Counted from the first letter of the stretch, positions 1-6,372 are shown. The stretch: DNA of 7,235 bases from Micrococcaceae bacterium UBA4005 (GCA_002384315.1 DGBL01000232.1:1-7235), one strand, 5' to 3'. Made by a program: numbers and translations. The notes: generated by a model from the letters alone, not told the origin.

Positions 1-1
1 C

Positions 2-259
2 AATAACCTCGATATCGACGTCCAGTCGGCACTGGAGGAGCTGCCGCCGGATTTCCGGGCCGCAGTAGTGCTGTGTGACCTGGAAGGCCTGGCCTACGAC
101 GAGGTGGCGGACGTGCTGGGAGTCAAGCTCGGTACCGTCCGATCCCGTATTCACCGCGGGCGAAGTATGCTGCGTCACAAACTTTCCCACCGTGACCCGC
201 GCAAGCCGTCGACCCGCCCAGCAGCGCTTGGCTTTCCGCGCGTCGCAGGGGCGCACTAG
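2..259 (+). CDS. sigE: ECF RNA polymerase sigma factor, SigE type (C-terminal part)
   Basis: Only the last 85 residues lie in the window; the reading frame is already open at base 2 and ends at TAG 257-259. The segment is sigma-70 region 4, which binds the -35 element. An LEELPP-type helix (partial residues 11-16) leads into the helix-turn-helix, with [11 protein letters not shown] (31-41) followed by the recognition helix [15 protein letters not shown] (44-58). The Leu-Pro-Pro-x-Phe-Arg and [11 protein letters not shown] patterns are typical of group 4 (ECF) sigma factors. The SigE assignment rests on the tatB gene directly downstream, an arrangement known from actinobacterial sigE loci. The last ~25 residues are a Pro/Arg/Ala-rich tail of no recognised function. 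No anti-sigma gene fits between this stop and tatB. Region 4 is certain; the exact paralogue is inferred. Confidence 0.88.
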   Translation, partial: NNLDIDVQSALEELPPDFRAAVVLCDLEGLAYDEVADVLGVKLGTVRSRIHRGRSMLRHKLSHRDPRKPSTRPAALGFPRVAGAH

Positions 260-321
260 GGTTCCGTGCCGCTATCCACTGCGGTTTCTGCGTGAATGCG
301 CCAGCTGCGCCCCGGTAAAGG

Positions 322-333
322 TAGTCTTTTCAC
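322..333 (+). promoter_or_regulatory. candidate leaderless -10 element of tatB
   Basis: TAGTCT (322-327) fits the actinobacterial TANNNT -10 consensus and is followed by exactly six bases (TTTCAC) before the GTG at 334, placing +1 on the start codon. No clear -35 hexamer is visible 16-18 bases upstream. A competing reading is the purine-rich AAAGG at 317-321 as a Shine-Dalgarno, though its 12-base spacing is long. Confidence 0.45.
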
Positions 334-729
334 GTGTTTGGAATCAATGGCCTTGAGTTCCTGGTCCTGGCGCTGATCGCCGTCCTGGTGCTCGGGCCTG
401 AGCGGCTGCCTGAATACGCTTCCCAGCTCGCACGGTTGGTGCGTGAACTTCGGCGTATGGCCTCAGGAGCGCGCGAACAGCTGCGCGAAGAGGTCGGCCC
501 GGAACTAGACGAGGTCGACTGGCGCAAGCTGGATCCGCGCCAGTACGATCCGCGTCGGATCATCAAGGAAGCCCTGCTGGAGGATTTCGAGGACGTCCTC
601 AAACCAGTGAACGACGGCGGCCCGGCCGCAGCCGCTGCACCGCACCCGACGCAGCGCCCGCCGGTTAATTCGCCGCTTGCGCGACTGCGCGACGGCGATC
701 CGGCTCCGTTTGATGCGGAAGCAACCTGA
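334..729 (+). CDS. tatB: Sec-independent (twin-arginine) protein translocase subunit TatB
   Basis: TatB works with TatA and TatC in the cytoplasmic membrane to export folded proteins carrying twin-arginine signal peptides; the TatBC complex recognises the signal. The 131-residue protein begins FGINGLEFLVLALIAVLVLG, a single N-terminal membrane helix (about residues 5-20) with the conserved Glu8. A Gly21-Pro22 hinge follows, then an amphipathic helix (about 23-48), a charged segment with DxxRxIIKEAL (72-81), and a Pro/Ala-rich disordered tail (about 92-131). This is the Hcf106/TatA fold, and the extended charged region favours TatB over TatA. The GTG start is chosen because the membrane helix begins immediately after it and no upstream in-frame alternative suits the family. 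The gene follows sigE after a 74-base gap and faces mrp 36 bases away. No tatA or tatC is in the window. Confidence 0.93.
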   Translation: MFGINGLEFLVLALIAVLVLGPERLPEYASQLARLVRELRRMASGAREQLREEVGPELDEVDWRKLDPRQYDPRRIIKEALLEDFEDVLKPVNDGGPAAAAAPHPTQRPPVNSPLARLRDGDPAPFDAEAT

Positions 730-764
730 GCGGTAGCACCCTGGGGCCAAAAGAGCGTGACACA

Positions 765-778
765 CTCACCGGGGTGAG
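765..778. repeat. short inverted repeat at the tatB/mrp convergent junction
   Basis: CTCACC (765-770) and GGTGAG (773-778) are perfect inverted arms around GG and overlap the mrp stop codon (766-768). With a realistic loop this is a 5-bp stem and 4-base loop. No T-run follows on either strand, so it is at most a weak bidirectional transcription end; chance is quite possible. Confidence 0.2.
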
Positions 779-1887
779 ACCGTCAGCCGTGTCCCGGCCA
801 GCCCGCGCGGCCGGTGGGCAAGCTGGCTGGCAATACGCTCCAGTTCGGTCCCGGCAGGCGACCCCGCGGGTGACAGGACGACAGGCAGTCCGGCGTCACC
901 GCCCTCCCGCAGTGCTACATCCAGCGGTACGCTGCCCAGCAACGGAACCGGAACCCCGAGGGTTTCACCCAGGCGCCGCGCGACGGCCTCGCCCCCGCCA
1001 GTGCCAAAGAGTTCGAACCGCTCCCCGGTAGGCAACACCATTGCGGACATATTCTCGATGACTCCGGCCACGGTCTGGCCCGTCTGGGCGGCCAACGCCC
1101 CGGCGCGTTCGGCGATGTTGGAAGCCGCGCTCTGCGGGGTGGTGACCACAATGAGTTCCGAGCGCGGCAGCAGTTGCGCCGCTGAAATCGCTACATCGCC
1201 TGTTCCCGGAGGCAGGTCCAGGAATAGGGCGTCGAGATCGCCGAAGTATACGTCGGTAAGGAATTGTTCAAGAGCGCGGTGCAGCATTGGCCCACGCCAG
1301 GCAACGGGCTGGTTCGTGCCCACGAACATGCCAATCGAAATGACTTTCACCCCGTAGGCAACCGGCGGGAGAATGAGCTCGTCCACCCGGGTGGGGGCCT
1401 GGTCGATCCCCATCAGTCCCGGAACGGAAAATCCGTGGACATCTGCGTCCACGATGCCGACCCGCAACCCTTGGGCCGCCATCGAAGCGGCAAGGTTGAC
1501 CGTCACACTGGACTTGCCCACCCCGCCTTTGCCGCTGGCAATCGCATAGACACGGGTGAGGGAACCTTCCGCATTGAACGGATTACCGCGCTGCCCGCCC
1601 GCGCCGCGGAGCTTGACCTTCAGCGCCTCGCGCTGTTCCTGCGTCATCACTCCAAGGTCCACCCGGACCGCGGTCACGCCGGGCACCGCCTGGATAGCTT
1701 GTTCGACCTCAGCGCTGATGGTCCCGCGCAGCGGGCATCCCGCTATGGTGAGCAGAATGCGGACCCGGACGGTGCCGTCGTCGTCGGCCTCGACGCTCTC
1801 AACCATGCCCAGGTCCGTAATCGGCCGACGCAACTCGGGGTCCAGGACTGTTGCAAGCGCAGCGAGCAGTCCGGGCCGGGCGATCAT
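766..1887 (-). CDS. mrp: Mrp/ApbC-family P-loop ATPase, Fe-S cluster carrier type
   Basis: Members of the Mrp/NBP35/ApbC family bind and deliver Fe-S clusters to apoproteins and hydrolyse ATP. The 373-residue protein starts with a MIP18 (DUF59) domain (about 5-95) including LDPELRRPITDLGMV (15-29) and GCPL (50-53). The ATPase domain follows: deviant Walker A GKGGVGKSS (119-127), Walker A' DADVHG (147-152), Walker B/switch LFLDLPPGTGD (221-231), and IENMS (277-281). The usual CxxC cluster ligand after the ENMS motif is absent, replaced by AMVLPTGERFELFG (282-295). Cys51, in the DUF59 domain, is the only cysteine in the whole protein. I believe many actinobacterial Mrp proteins share this, but could not check. 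The ATG overlaps the preceding DUF1003 stop by 4 bases (ATGA), so translation is probably coupled. Length and domains are complete. Family is very secure; actual Fe-S carriage is inferred. Confidence 0.93.
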   Translation of the reverse strand: MIARPGLLAALATVLDPELRRPITDLGMVESVEADDDGTVRVRILLTIAGCPLRGTISAEVEQAIQAVPGVTAVRVDLGVMTQEQREALKVKLRGAGGQRGNPFNAEGSLTRVYAIASGKGGVGKSSVTVNLAASMAAQGLRVGIVDADVHGFSVPGLMGIDQAPTRVDELILPPVAYGVKVISIGMFVGTNQPVAWRGPMLHRALEQFLTDVYFGDLDALFLDLPPGTGDVAISAAQLLPRSELIVVTTPQSAASNIAERAGALAAQTGQTVAGVIENMSAMVLPTGERFELFGTGGGEAVARRLGETLGVPVPLLGSVPLDVALREGGDAGLPVVLSPAGSPAGTELERIASQLAHRPRGLAGTRLTVSPR

Positions 1888-2483
1888 GGGCTGGTTTTCC
1901 GCGGCGCCGGGGCTAGTTTGGGCAACGTGGTGGTCTGCTCCGACGGTTTGCGGCGGGGTTTTTTATGCAACGTGATTTCCTGCCCGTCCGCAGACTCAAG
2001 GATGTCCTCCAGCGCGCTACGCAGTTCGGAGCGCACGTAATCGCGGGTGGCAACTTCCCGGATGGCGATGCGTAGATCGGCGATTTCCCGGGTGAGATAT
2101 TCGGTGTCGGAGAGGTTCCGTTCCGCGCGCTGACGGTCTTCCCGCAGGGAAACCCGGTCGCGGTCGTCCTGGCGGTTCTGAGCCAGCAGCAGCAACGGTG
2201 CAGCATAAGAGGCCTGCAGGGAGAGCATCAGCGTCAGCAGCGTGAATCCGATTGCCGCGCTGTCGAAACGGAGGCTTTCCGGGGCCCAACTGTTCCAGCC
2301 CAGCCAGAGGACACAGAAAACCGACATATAGAACAGGAACTGGGGCGTACCCATGAATCGGGCGAAGTTCTCCGTGGCACTGCCGAAGGCGTCCGGGTTT
2401 GGGCGTAGTCGGGGGATCCAGCGGGTCCTGGATTCCCGCGGTGTGTCCAGTCCGCTGGGTGTCAGCTTTGATTTCTCGGCCAT
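1884..2483 (-). CDS. DUF1003 family two-helix membrane protein
   Basis: This 199-residue protein matches the DUF1003 family, which has no established biochemical function. An N-terminal cytoplasmic stretch (1-46) leads to two membrane helices (about 47-63 and 76-100), the second containing the diagnostic TLLTLMLSLQASYAAPLLLLAQNRQ (81-105). A strongly charged, probably coiled-coil segment follows (about 104-165), then a basic, Pro-rich tail with KKPRRK (174-179). It is the middle gene of the minus-strand unit: 7 bases after the MgtE-like gene and overlapping mrp by 4 bases. The pairing with an MgtE N-terminal/CBS protein, also seen in other actinobacteria as far as I recall, suggests the two proteins act together at the membrane. 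The ATG start is supported by GAGGAA just upstream. Family call is secure; role unknown. Confidence 0.88.
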   Translation of the reverse strand: MAEKSKLTPSGLDTPRESRTRWIPRLRPNPDAFGSATENFARFMGTPQFLFYMSVFCVLWLGWNSWAPESLRFDSAAIGFTLLTLMLSLQASYAAPLLLLAQNRQDDRDRVSLREDRQRAERNLSDTEYLTREIADLRIAIREVATRDYVRSELRSALEDILESADGQEITLHKKPRRKPSEQTTTLPKLAPAPRKTSP

Positions 2484-2486
2484 GGG

Positions 2487-2492
2487 TTCCTC
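2487..2492 (-). promoter_or_regulatory. Shine-Dalgarno of the DUF1003 gene overlapping the upstream stop codon
   Basis: On the minus strand TGAGGAACCC precedes the ATG at 2483. The GAGGAA ribosome-binding sequence begins inside the TGA stop (2491-2493) of the MgtE-like gene, three bases short of the next start codon. This points to termination-reinitiation and fixes the DUF1003 start. Confidence 0.65.
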
Positions 2493-3762
2493 ACCGCTTC
2501 AGTCTGGGGGTATCGTCCTGCGCCCGCCAATCGTCGGGAAGGAGGTGATCTAGCACATCATCGACGGTCACCGCGCCGACCAGCCGTCCGTCGTCGTTGA
2601 TAACGGGCAGGGAGTTGAGATTGTAGGTAGCCAGGATGCGGGAGACCTCGCTGATGTTGGCCTGGTCACCCACCGGCTCGAGGTCTGTGTCGACGATATT
2701 GCCCAGCTGTTCCGGAGGGGGAAAGCGGAGAAGTTGTTGAATATGCACGACTCCGAGGTACCGGCCGGTCGGTGTCTCCAACGGCGGGCGGCACACAAAG
2801 ATGGACGAGGCCAGGGCGGGGGTGAGTTCCTGCCGGCGGACGTGTGCCAGCGCTTCGGCCACGGTCGCCTCCGGCGGCAGGATCACCGGAACCGTGGTCA
2901 TCAGGGAACCGGCCGTGTCTTCGTCGTATTCAAGCAACCGGCGAACATCCTCGGCGTCATCGGGTTCCATGAGCTGGAGGAGTTCTTCCTTCTGTTCCTC
3001 GGGTAACTCATTGAGGAGGTCCGCGGCGTCATCGGGGTCCATCTCCTCGAGTACATCCGCAGCCCGTTCGCGGGTGAGTGAGGAGAGGATCTGCACCTGG
3101 TCCACATCCGGCAATTCCGGCAGGATGTCGGCGAGCCGGTCGTCCTGAAGTTCCCCAGCGACCTCGAGGCGCCGCTTGTCGTTCATCTCATGGAGCGCCT
3201 CGGCGAAGTCGGCCGCTTTCAGATCGTCGTGCTGGGCGACGAACTGGGTCGCGCCCTGTGGTTCGTTCTGCGGCCCGTGGTATGCATCGAGCCAGTCGAT
3301 AATGAGCCGTTCGCCGCCACGCCGGAGCCCGCGCAGGGGCGAAGAGGACGCTGTGGTCCGCCGAATGAAGAGCTGCGAGACATTCCAGTCCCCGCCACGG
3401 TTCTTTTCCATCGCGATATCCTCGATGGTCGCCGCCCCACTGCCGTCGCGCAGGACGACGCGCCGGTCGAAGAGCTCGGCGACTACCAAGATTTCCGCTC
3501 CGCGCTGTTCGAAGCGGCGAAGGTTGACCAGGCCGGTGCAGATGATCTGGGAAGGATCCATCGAAGTCACCCGGGTCATGGGGACAAAGACGCGTTTCTT
3601 TCCGGGCACCTCAACGACCAATCCGACGGCCTGCGGTGGTTTCCCCGGCCCGCGGTCAAGGACGACGGCATCACGCAATCGGCCCAGCCGGTCGCCCAGA
3701 GGGTCGAATACGTCCAGGCCAAGCAAACGCGCAACGAAAACGCGGGTTGGATTGGTGCTCAC
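2491..3762 (-). CDS. MgtE N-terminal domain / tandem CBS domain protein without a membrane channel
   Basis: The 423-residue protein resembles the cytoplasmic sensor half of the Mg2+ transporter MgtE. Residues about 8-140 look like one or two small beta domains, possibly PRC-barrel-like (DVFDPLGDRLGRLRDAVV at 17-34, then RRVVLRDGSGAATIEDIAM at 100-118). An acidic helical MgtE_N superhelix follows (about 180-280), with DRLADILPELP (208-218), EEMDPDDAADLLNELP (239-254) and MEPDDAEDVRRLL (265-277). Two CBS domains come next, about 281-350 (DTAGSLMTT, 282-290) and 355-408 (NSLPVINDDGRLVGAVTVDDVLDHLL, 383-408). The protein ends there: the transmembrane ion-conducting domain of MgtE is absent, so calling it a magnesium transporter would be misleading. 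It may sense Mg2+ or adenine nucleotides and act on a partner, most obviously the DUF1003 protein encoded 7 bases downstream. The GTG start fits the domain layout; no in-frame ATG lies close upstream. Function is inferred. Confidence 0.85.
   Translation of the reverse strand: MSTNPTRVFVARLLGLDVFDPLGDRLGRLRDAVVLDRGPGKPPQAVGLVVEVPGKKRVFVPMTRVTSMDPSQIICTGLVNLRRFEQRGAEILVVAELFDRRVVLRDGSGAATIEDIAMEKNRGGDWNVSQLFIRRTTASSSPLRGLRRGGERLIIDWLDAYHGPQNEPQGATQFVAQHDDLKAADFAEALHEMNDKRRLEVAGELQDDRLADILPELPDVDQVQILSSLTRERAADVLEEMDPDDAADLLNELPEEQKEELLQLMEPDDAEDVRRLLEYDEDTAGSLMTTVPVILPPEATVAEALAHVRRQELTPALASSIFVCRPPLETPTGRYLGVVHIQQLLRFPPPEQLGNIVDTDLEPVGDQANISEVSRILATYNLNSLPVINDDGRLVGAVTVDDVLDHLLPDDWRAQDDTPRLKR
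2954..3042 (-). repeat. internal repeat within the MgtE_N superhelix
   Basis: GCGTCATCGGGTTCCAT (2954-2970) and GCGTCATCGGGGTCCAT (3026-3042) on the + strand differ at one base and lie 72 bases apart. They encode the helical-repeat units starting MEPDD (residue 265) and MDPDD (residue 241), 24 residues apart. This is the normal repeat of the superhelical domain, kept unusually similar at DNA level. Confidence 0.6.
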
Positions 3763-3774
3763 ATGCCTAGGCTA
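3763..3774 (-). promoter_or_regulatory. candidate leaderless -10 element of the MgtE-like/DUF1003/mrp unit
   Basis: Read on the minus strand, TAGCCT (3774-3769) matches TANNNT and is followed by six bases (AGGCAT) before the GTG at 3762. No TTGAC-like -35 is evident 16-18 bases further upstream. An alternative ribosome-binding sequence, GGGAAG, lies just before it at rather long spacing. It would drive the whole three-gene unit. Confidence 0.45.
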
Positions 3775-3872
3775 CTTCCCGGCGGGAATTTCCGGGGTAT
3801 TCGCGACGCGGTGCGGGCCTGACGCAGGGTTCACTGCGAGCGATACCTGCCCACACTGACGTGAAAGTAGGC

Positions 3873-3884
3873 GAGAATAGGGCC
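3873..3884 (+). promoter_or_regulatory. candidate leaderless -10 element of the GSP17M-domain gene
   Basis: GAGAAT (3873-3878) shares four of six bases with TATAAT and has the key A and T at -11 and -7. Six bases (AGGGCC) separate it from the ATG at 3885. No clear -35 is seen. If real, it rules out the in-frame upstream GTG at 3861, which would lie before the transcript start. Confidence 0.4.
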
Positions 3885-4709
3885 ATGTCACAACTACTTG
3901 GACGAACCGCTTCACGGGACGAGGGCCGCACGCTGCCGCGCGGCGAAACGGTGGGCCGCTACAGCGCCTACCTGGAGGCGCAGAAAGCAGTCGACTACCT
4001 GGCCGACAACAAGTTTCCCGTACAGCGGGTCTCGATCATCGGGAACGACCTCAAAACCGTGGAACGGGTCACCGGGCGGCTCAGCTATCCGCGCGTAGCC
4101 TTCGCCAGCGCGGCTACCGGAGCTTGGTTCGGATTCTTTGTCGGGCTGATGCTCACGCTCTTCGGCGGCGGAGAGACGTACGTGACGCTCTTTTCCTCGA
4201 TGGCGCTCGGCGCGACGTTCTGGATGCTTTTCGGCGTGGTGACCTACGCCTTCCAGCGCGGCAAACGGGATTTCACCTCGACCAGCCAGGTCGTTGCGAC
4301 GAGTTACGACGTGATCGTGGAACCTTCCGTCGCCGCGGATGCCCGCCGGCAGCTGATGCAGTTGCCGATGAATGGCCAGTCCCTGCATCCCGGCGCCAGC
4401 GGCGGATGGGCAGCGGGTTCGAGCTCTGAGGCTCACGGTGAGGCTCCTCCCGGCGGGGTTCCTCCCGTCCCGGGGGCAACCCTGCCGCCGTCCACGGACA
4501 CCGTTGCGGACACCACTGGCGCTGGAGTGAACGAACCTGGAGTCAGTGAGCCGGTGCCACCCCCGTCACGAGGACGATTCCCCGACCTTCCGGATGGACG
4601 CCCGCAATACGGTATCCGGGTTCAGCCGGAGGCACAGCCGGATGCGCCATCCGAACCGGAGCAGGCGCCGGAGCAGCAGGACCAGCACTCCGGCCCGAAG
4701 GCGCCCTAG
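3885..4709 (+). CDS. general stress protein 17M-domain membrane protein
   Basis: A 274-residue protein. Residues about 22-65 (VGRYSAYLEAQKAVDYLAD, then FPVQRVSIIGNDLKTVERV) form the small alpha/beta domain annotated as GSP17M/YflT-like in Bacillus general stress proteins; it has no known enzymatic role. Two membrane helices follow (about 72-93 and 99-123), separated by a short GGGETY loop, then a second conserved strand region (FTSTSQVVATSYDVIVE, 130-146). Residues 165-274 are Pro/Gly/Glu-rich and look disordered, apart from a motif FPDLPDGRPQYGIRV (232-246) that stands out from the low-complexity surroundings. I chose the ATG at 3885 over the in-frame GTG at 3861, because the eight extra residues are not domain-like and a -10-like hexamer sits between. 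It is divergent from the MgtE-like gene and convergent with the aminopeptidase (24 bases between stops). Family moderately sure; function unknown. Confidence 0.82.
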   Translation: MSQLLGRTASRDEGRTLPRGETVGRYSAYLEAQKAVDYLADNKFPVQRVSIIGNDLKTVERVTGRLSYPRVAFASAATGAWFGFFVGLMLTLFGGGETYVTLFSSMALGATFWMLFGVVTYAFQRGKRDFTSTSQVVATSYDVIVEPSVAADARRQLMQLPMNGQSLHPGASGGWAAGSSSEAHGEAPPGGVPPVPGATLPPSTDTVADTTGAGVNEPGVSEPVPPPSRGRFPDLPDGRPQYGIRVQPEAQPDAPSEPEQAPEQQDQHSGPKAP

Positions 4710-4733
4710 CTTGTAGTTCCCGCGGAGGTCGCT

Positions 4734-6335
4734 CTACTCTCCCGTGGGGCTGTAGATGCCCGCCATCCACGCCTCGACGTCGTCGGGGTCGCGGGGGAGT
4801 GCCGAGCTGAGGTTGACCGGACCGTCGGAGGTCATGAGGATGTCGTCCTCGATCCGGATGCCGATTCCACGGTACTCCGCCGGAACAGCCAGATCGTCCT
4901 GCTTGAAATACAGCCCGGGCTCGATGGTGAAGACCATGCCGTCGGCCAGGATTCCGTCGAGATACAGTTCCCGCTTGGCTTGGGCGCAGTCGTGTACGTC
5001 GAGTCCTAGGTGGTGGCTGGTTCCGTGCGGCATCCACCTCCGGTGGTGCTGCCCGCGGGGCGAGAGCGCCTCGTCCAGGGAAACGGGGAGCAGGCCCCAC
5101 TCCGCGAGCCTCTCGGCTAGGACGGTGACGGCGGCTAGATGGACATCCCTGAATTTCCGGCCGGGCCGGGCCGCGGCAAAACCGGCATCTGCGGCATCCA
5201 GGACGGCCTGGTAAATGCGTCGTTGGACATCGGAATAGGTCCCGTTGACGGGCAGGGTCCGGGTGATGTCCGCTGTATACAGGCTCTCCATCTCCACTCC
5301 CGCGTCCAGCAGCAGCAGGTCGCCGGCGTGAACCGGGCCGGAGTTGCGAATCCAGTGCAGAACGGTGGCGTTGTTACCTGCCGCCGCGATCGTGTCATAG
5401 CCAAGATCGTTGCCTTCCTCCCGTGCCCGGGTGAAGAACGCGCCCTCGACGACGCGCTCGCCGCGGGGGTGGGAAATGGCGCGGGGAAGTTGGGCGACGA
5501 CTTCGTGGAAACCGTCCACCGTGGCCGCAACCGCGGCGCGCAGTTGCTCGATCTCCCAAGGGTCCTTGATCAGGCGCAGTTCAGAAAGTGCTTCCGCGAG
5601 GACGCCGTCGGCGGCATCCGTGGCCTCGAGGTCGTCCAATCCGGTGTTGATCCGTGAGGTGTCCACGAGCGCGTCGATATTCTGGTCCACCTCGCGCAGC
5701 AACCGGATGTTGATTCCCCCGATGCTGGGAACTCCAGCGTCGGCGGTGACAGCGGTTTCGAGGTCTTCCAGCGGCGCCGTCGCGAGCCCGAGCAGCGCTC
5801 CCACCTGGGCACGTGAAAGCCGTGGACCAATCCAGAATTCGCCGTGGCGGGCGTTGGCGTAAAATTCGGCGCTGTCCCGTCCGGCGAGTTCGCGGAAGTA
5901 CAGGGTCGCAGTGTGGTTGCCGCCGTCGTCGCCCGTTCCCGCTCCGGCAGGTTCCATGACCAGCACAGCCTCCGGTTCCTGGTCCAGGCCCAGACCGGTG
6001 AGGTGGGCAAACGCGGAGTGCGGCCGGTAGCGGTAGTCGGTGTCGTTGGAGCGTACCTTCAGCGGGCCTGCCGGGATGACGAGGCGTTCCCCAGGGAAGC
6101 GTGCGGAGATTGAATGGCGCCGGCTGGCAGCATAGGGTGCCGCTGCTGACCGGGCAGGGAGATCTGTAGTCTCCGGAGCCCAGTCGCTGGCCATGAAGGC
6201 CTTGAAGGCATCGGAGTCGGGGCGTTGGGAGCGGTTCTCGTTCCGGGTCTCGAGCGGCTGTTCCCCGGAGATCGCTGCCGCCAGGTCAAGCGTGGAGACG
6301 GATTCGGGCTCGGAGGGGTTCTGGACTGTACTCAC
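4734..6335 (-). CDS. pepP: Xaa-Pro aminopeptidase (aminopeptidase P, M24B)
   Basis: Aminopeptidase P removes an N-terminal residue preceding proline, using a dinuclear metal (usually Mn2+) centre in a pita-bread fold. An AMP_N domain (about 65-220) precedes the M24 catalytic domain (about 262-512). All five metal ligands can be placed: Asp344 (LLLDAGVE), Asp356 (TADITRT), His441 (MPHGTSHHLGLDVHD), Glu472 (FTIEPGLYF) and Glu496 (GIRIEDD); His437 is the accompanying active-site histidine. At 533 residues it is roughly 90 longer than the E. coli enzyme as I recall it. The excess is mainly an N-terminal extension (about 1-60, acidic/Ser-rich then SQRPDSDAFKAFM at 36-48) and an insert before the histidine motif (about 416-433). 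Such lengths are usual in actinobacteria. No signal peptide, so cytoplasmic. The GTG start keeps the extension; Met48 is a possible but less likely start. Confidence 0.95.
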   Translation of the reverse strand: MSTVQNPSEPESVSTLDLAAAISGEQPLETRNENRSQRPDSDAFKAFMASDWAPETTDLPARSAAAPYAASRRHSISARFPGERLVIPAGPLKVRSNDTDYRYRPHSAFAHLTGLGLDQEPEAVLVMEPAGAGTGDDGGNHTATLYFRELAGRDSAEFYANARHGEFWIGPRLSRAQVGALLGLATAPLEDLETAVTADAGVPSIGGINIRLLREVDQNIDALVDTSRINTGLDDLEATDAADGVLAEALSELRLIKDPWEIEQLRAAVAATVDGFHEVVAQLPRAISHPRGERVVEGAFFTRAREEGNDLGYDTIAAAGNNATVLHWIRNSGPVHAGDLLLLDAGVEMESLYTADITRTLPVNGTYSDVQRRIYQAVLDAADAGFAAARPGRKFRDVHLAAVTVLAERLAEWGLLPVSLDEALSPRGQHHRRWMPHGTSHHLGLDVHDCAQAKRELYLDGILADGMVFTIEPGLYFKQDDLAVPAEYRGIGIRIEDDILMTSDGPVNLSSALPRDPDDVEAWMAGIYSPTGE

Positions 6336-6341
6336 GCCCTT

Positions 6342-6371
6342 ATCGTCTCACCGCGGTGGTGGGCCGTCCAA
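6342..6371 (-). promoter_or_regulatory. candidate promoter of pepP
   Basis: On the minus strand TTGGAC (6371-6366) could be a -35, with an 18-base spacer to GACGAT (6347-6342), which has A and T at the two critical -10 positions. Six bases (AAGGGC) then lead to the GTG at 6335. AAGG in that spacer could alternatively act as a closely spaced Shine-Dalgarno, so leaderless and leadered readings both remain open. Confidence 0.35.
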
Positions 6372-6372
6372 A

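Noticed and set aside
1955..1964. GGGG followed by TTTTTT, resembling the end of an intrinsic terminator on the + strand
   Set aside because: It lies inside the DUF1003 coding sequence (encoding KKPRR), has no inverted repeat before it, and no + strand gene ends upstream.
1958..1966. Possible AAAAAAC ribosomal slippery heptamer on the minus strand in DUF1003
   Set aside because: The reading frame is CAT AAA AAA CCC, so the heptamer is not in X-XXY-YYZ phase, and the zero-frame product is full length.
1264..2040. 258-codon open frame on the + strand opposite mrp and DUF1003
   Set aside because: It is a GC-rich shadow frame antisense to two clear protein families; its translation is low-complexity, with no recognisable domain.
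3795..3800. GGGTAT resembling an actinobacterial SigB/SigF -10 element on the + strand
   Set aside because: No GTTT-type -35 lies at the required distance upstream, and the nearest start codon is about 85 bases away with a better-placed hexamer next to it.
3176..3859. Two long + strand open frames (to 3822 and 3859) opposite the MgtE-like gene
   Set aside because: They are antisense to a gene with confident MgtE_N and CBS domains; their compositions (Ser/Arg-rich or mixed) are typical of mirror frames in high-GC DNA.
3861..3884. Extended start (GTG at 3861) for the GSP17M-domain gene
   Set aside because: The eight extra residues carry no domain content and overlap the -10-like hexamer, so the ATG at 3885 is preferred.
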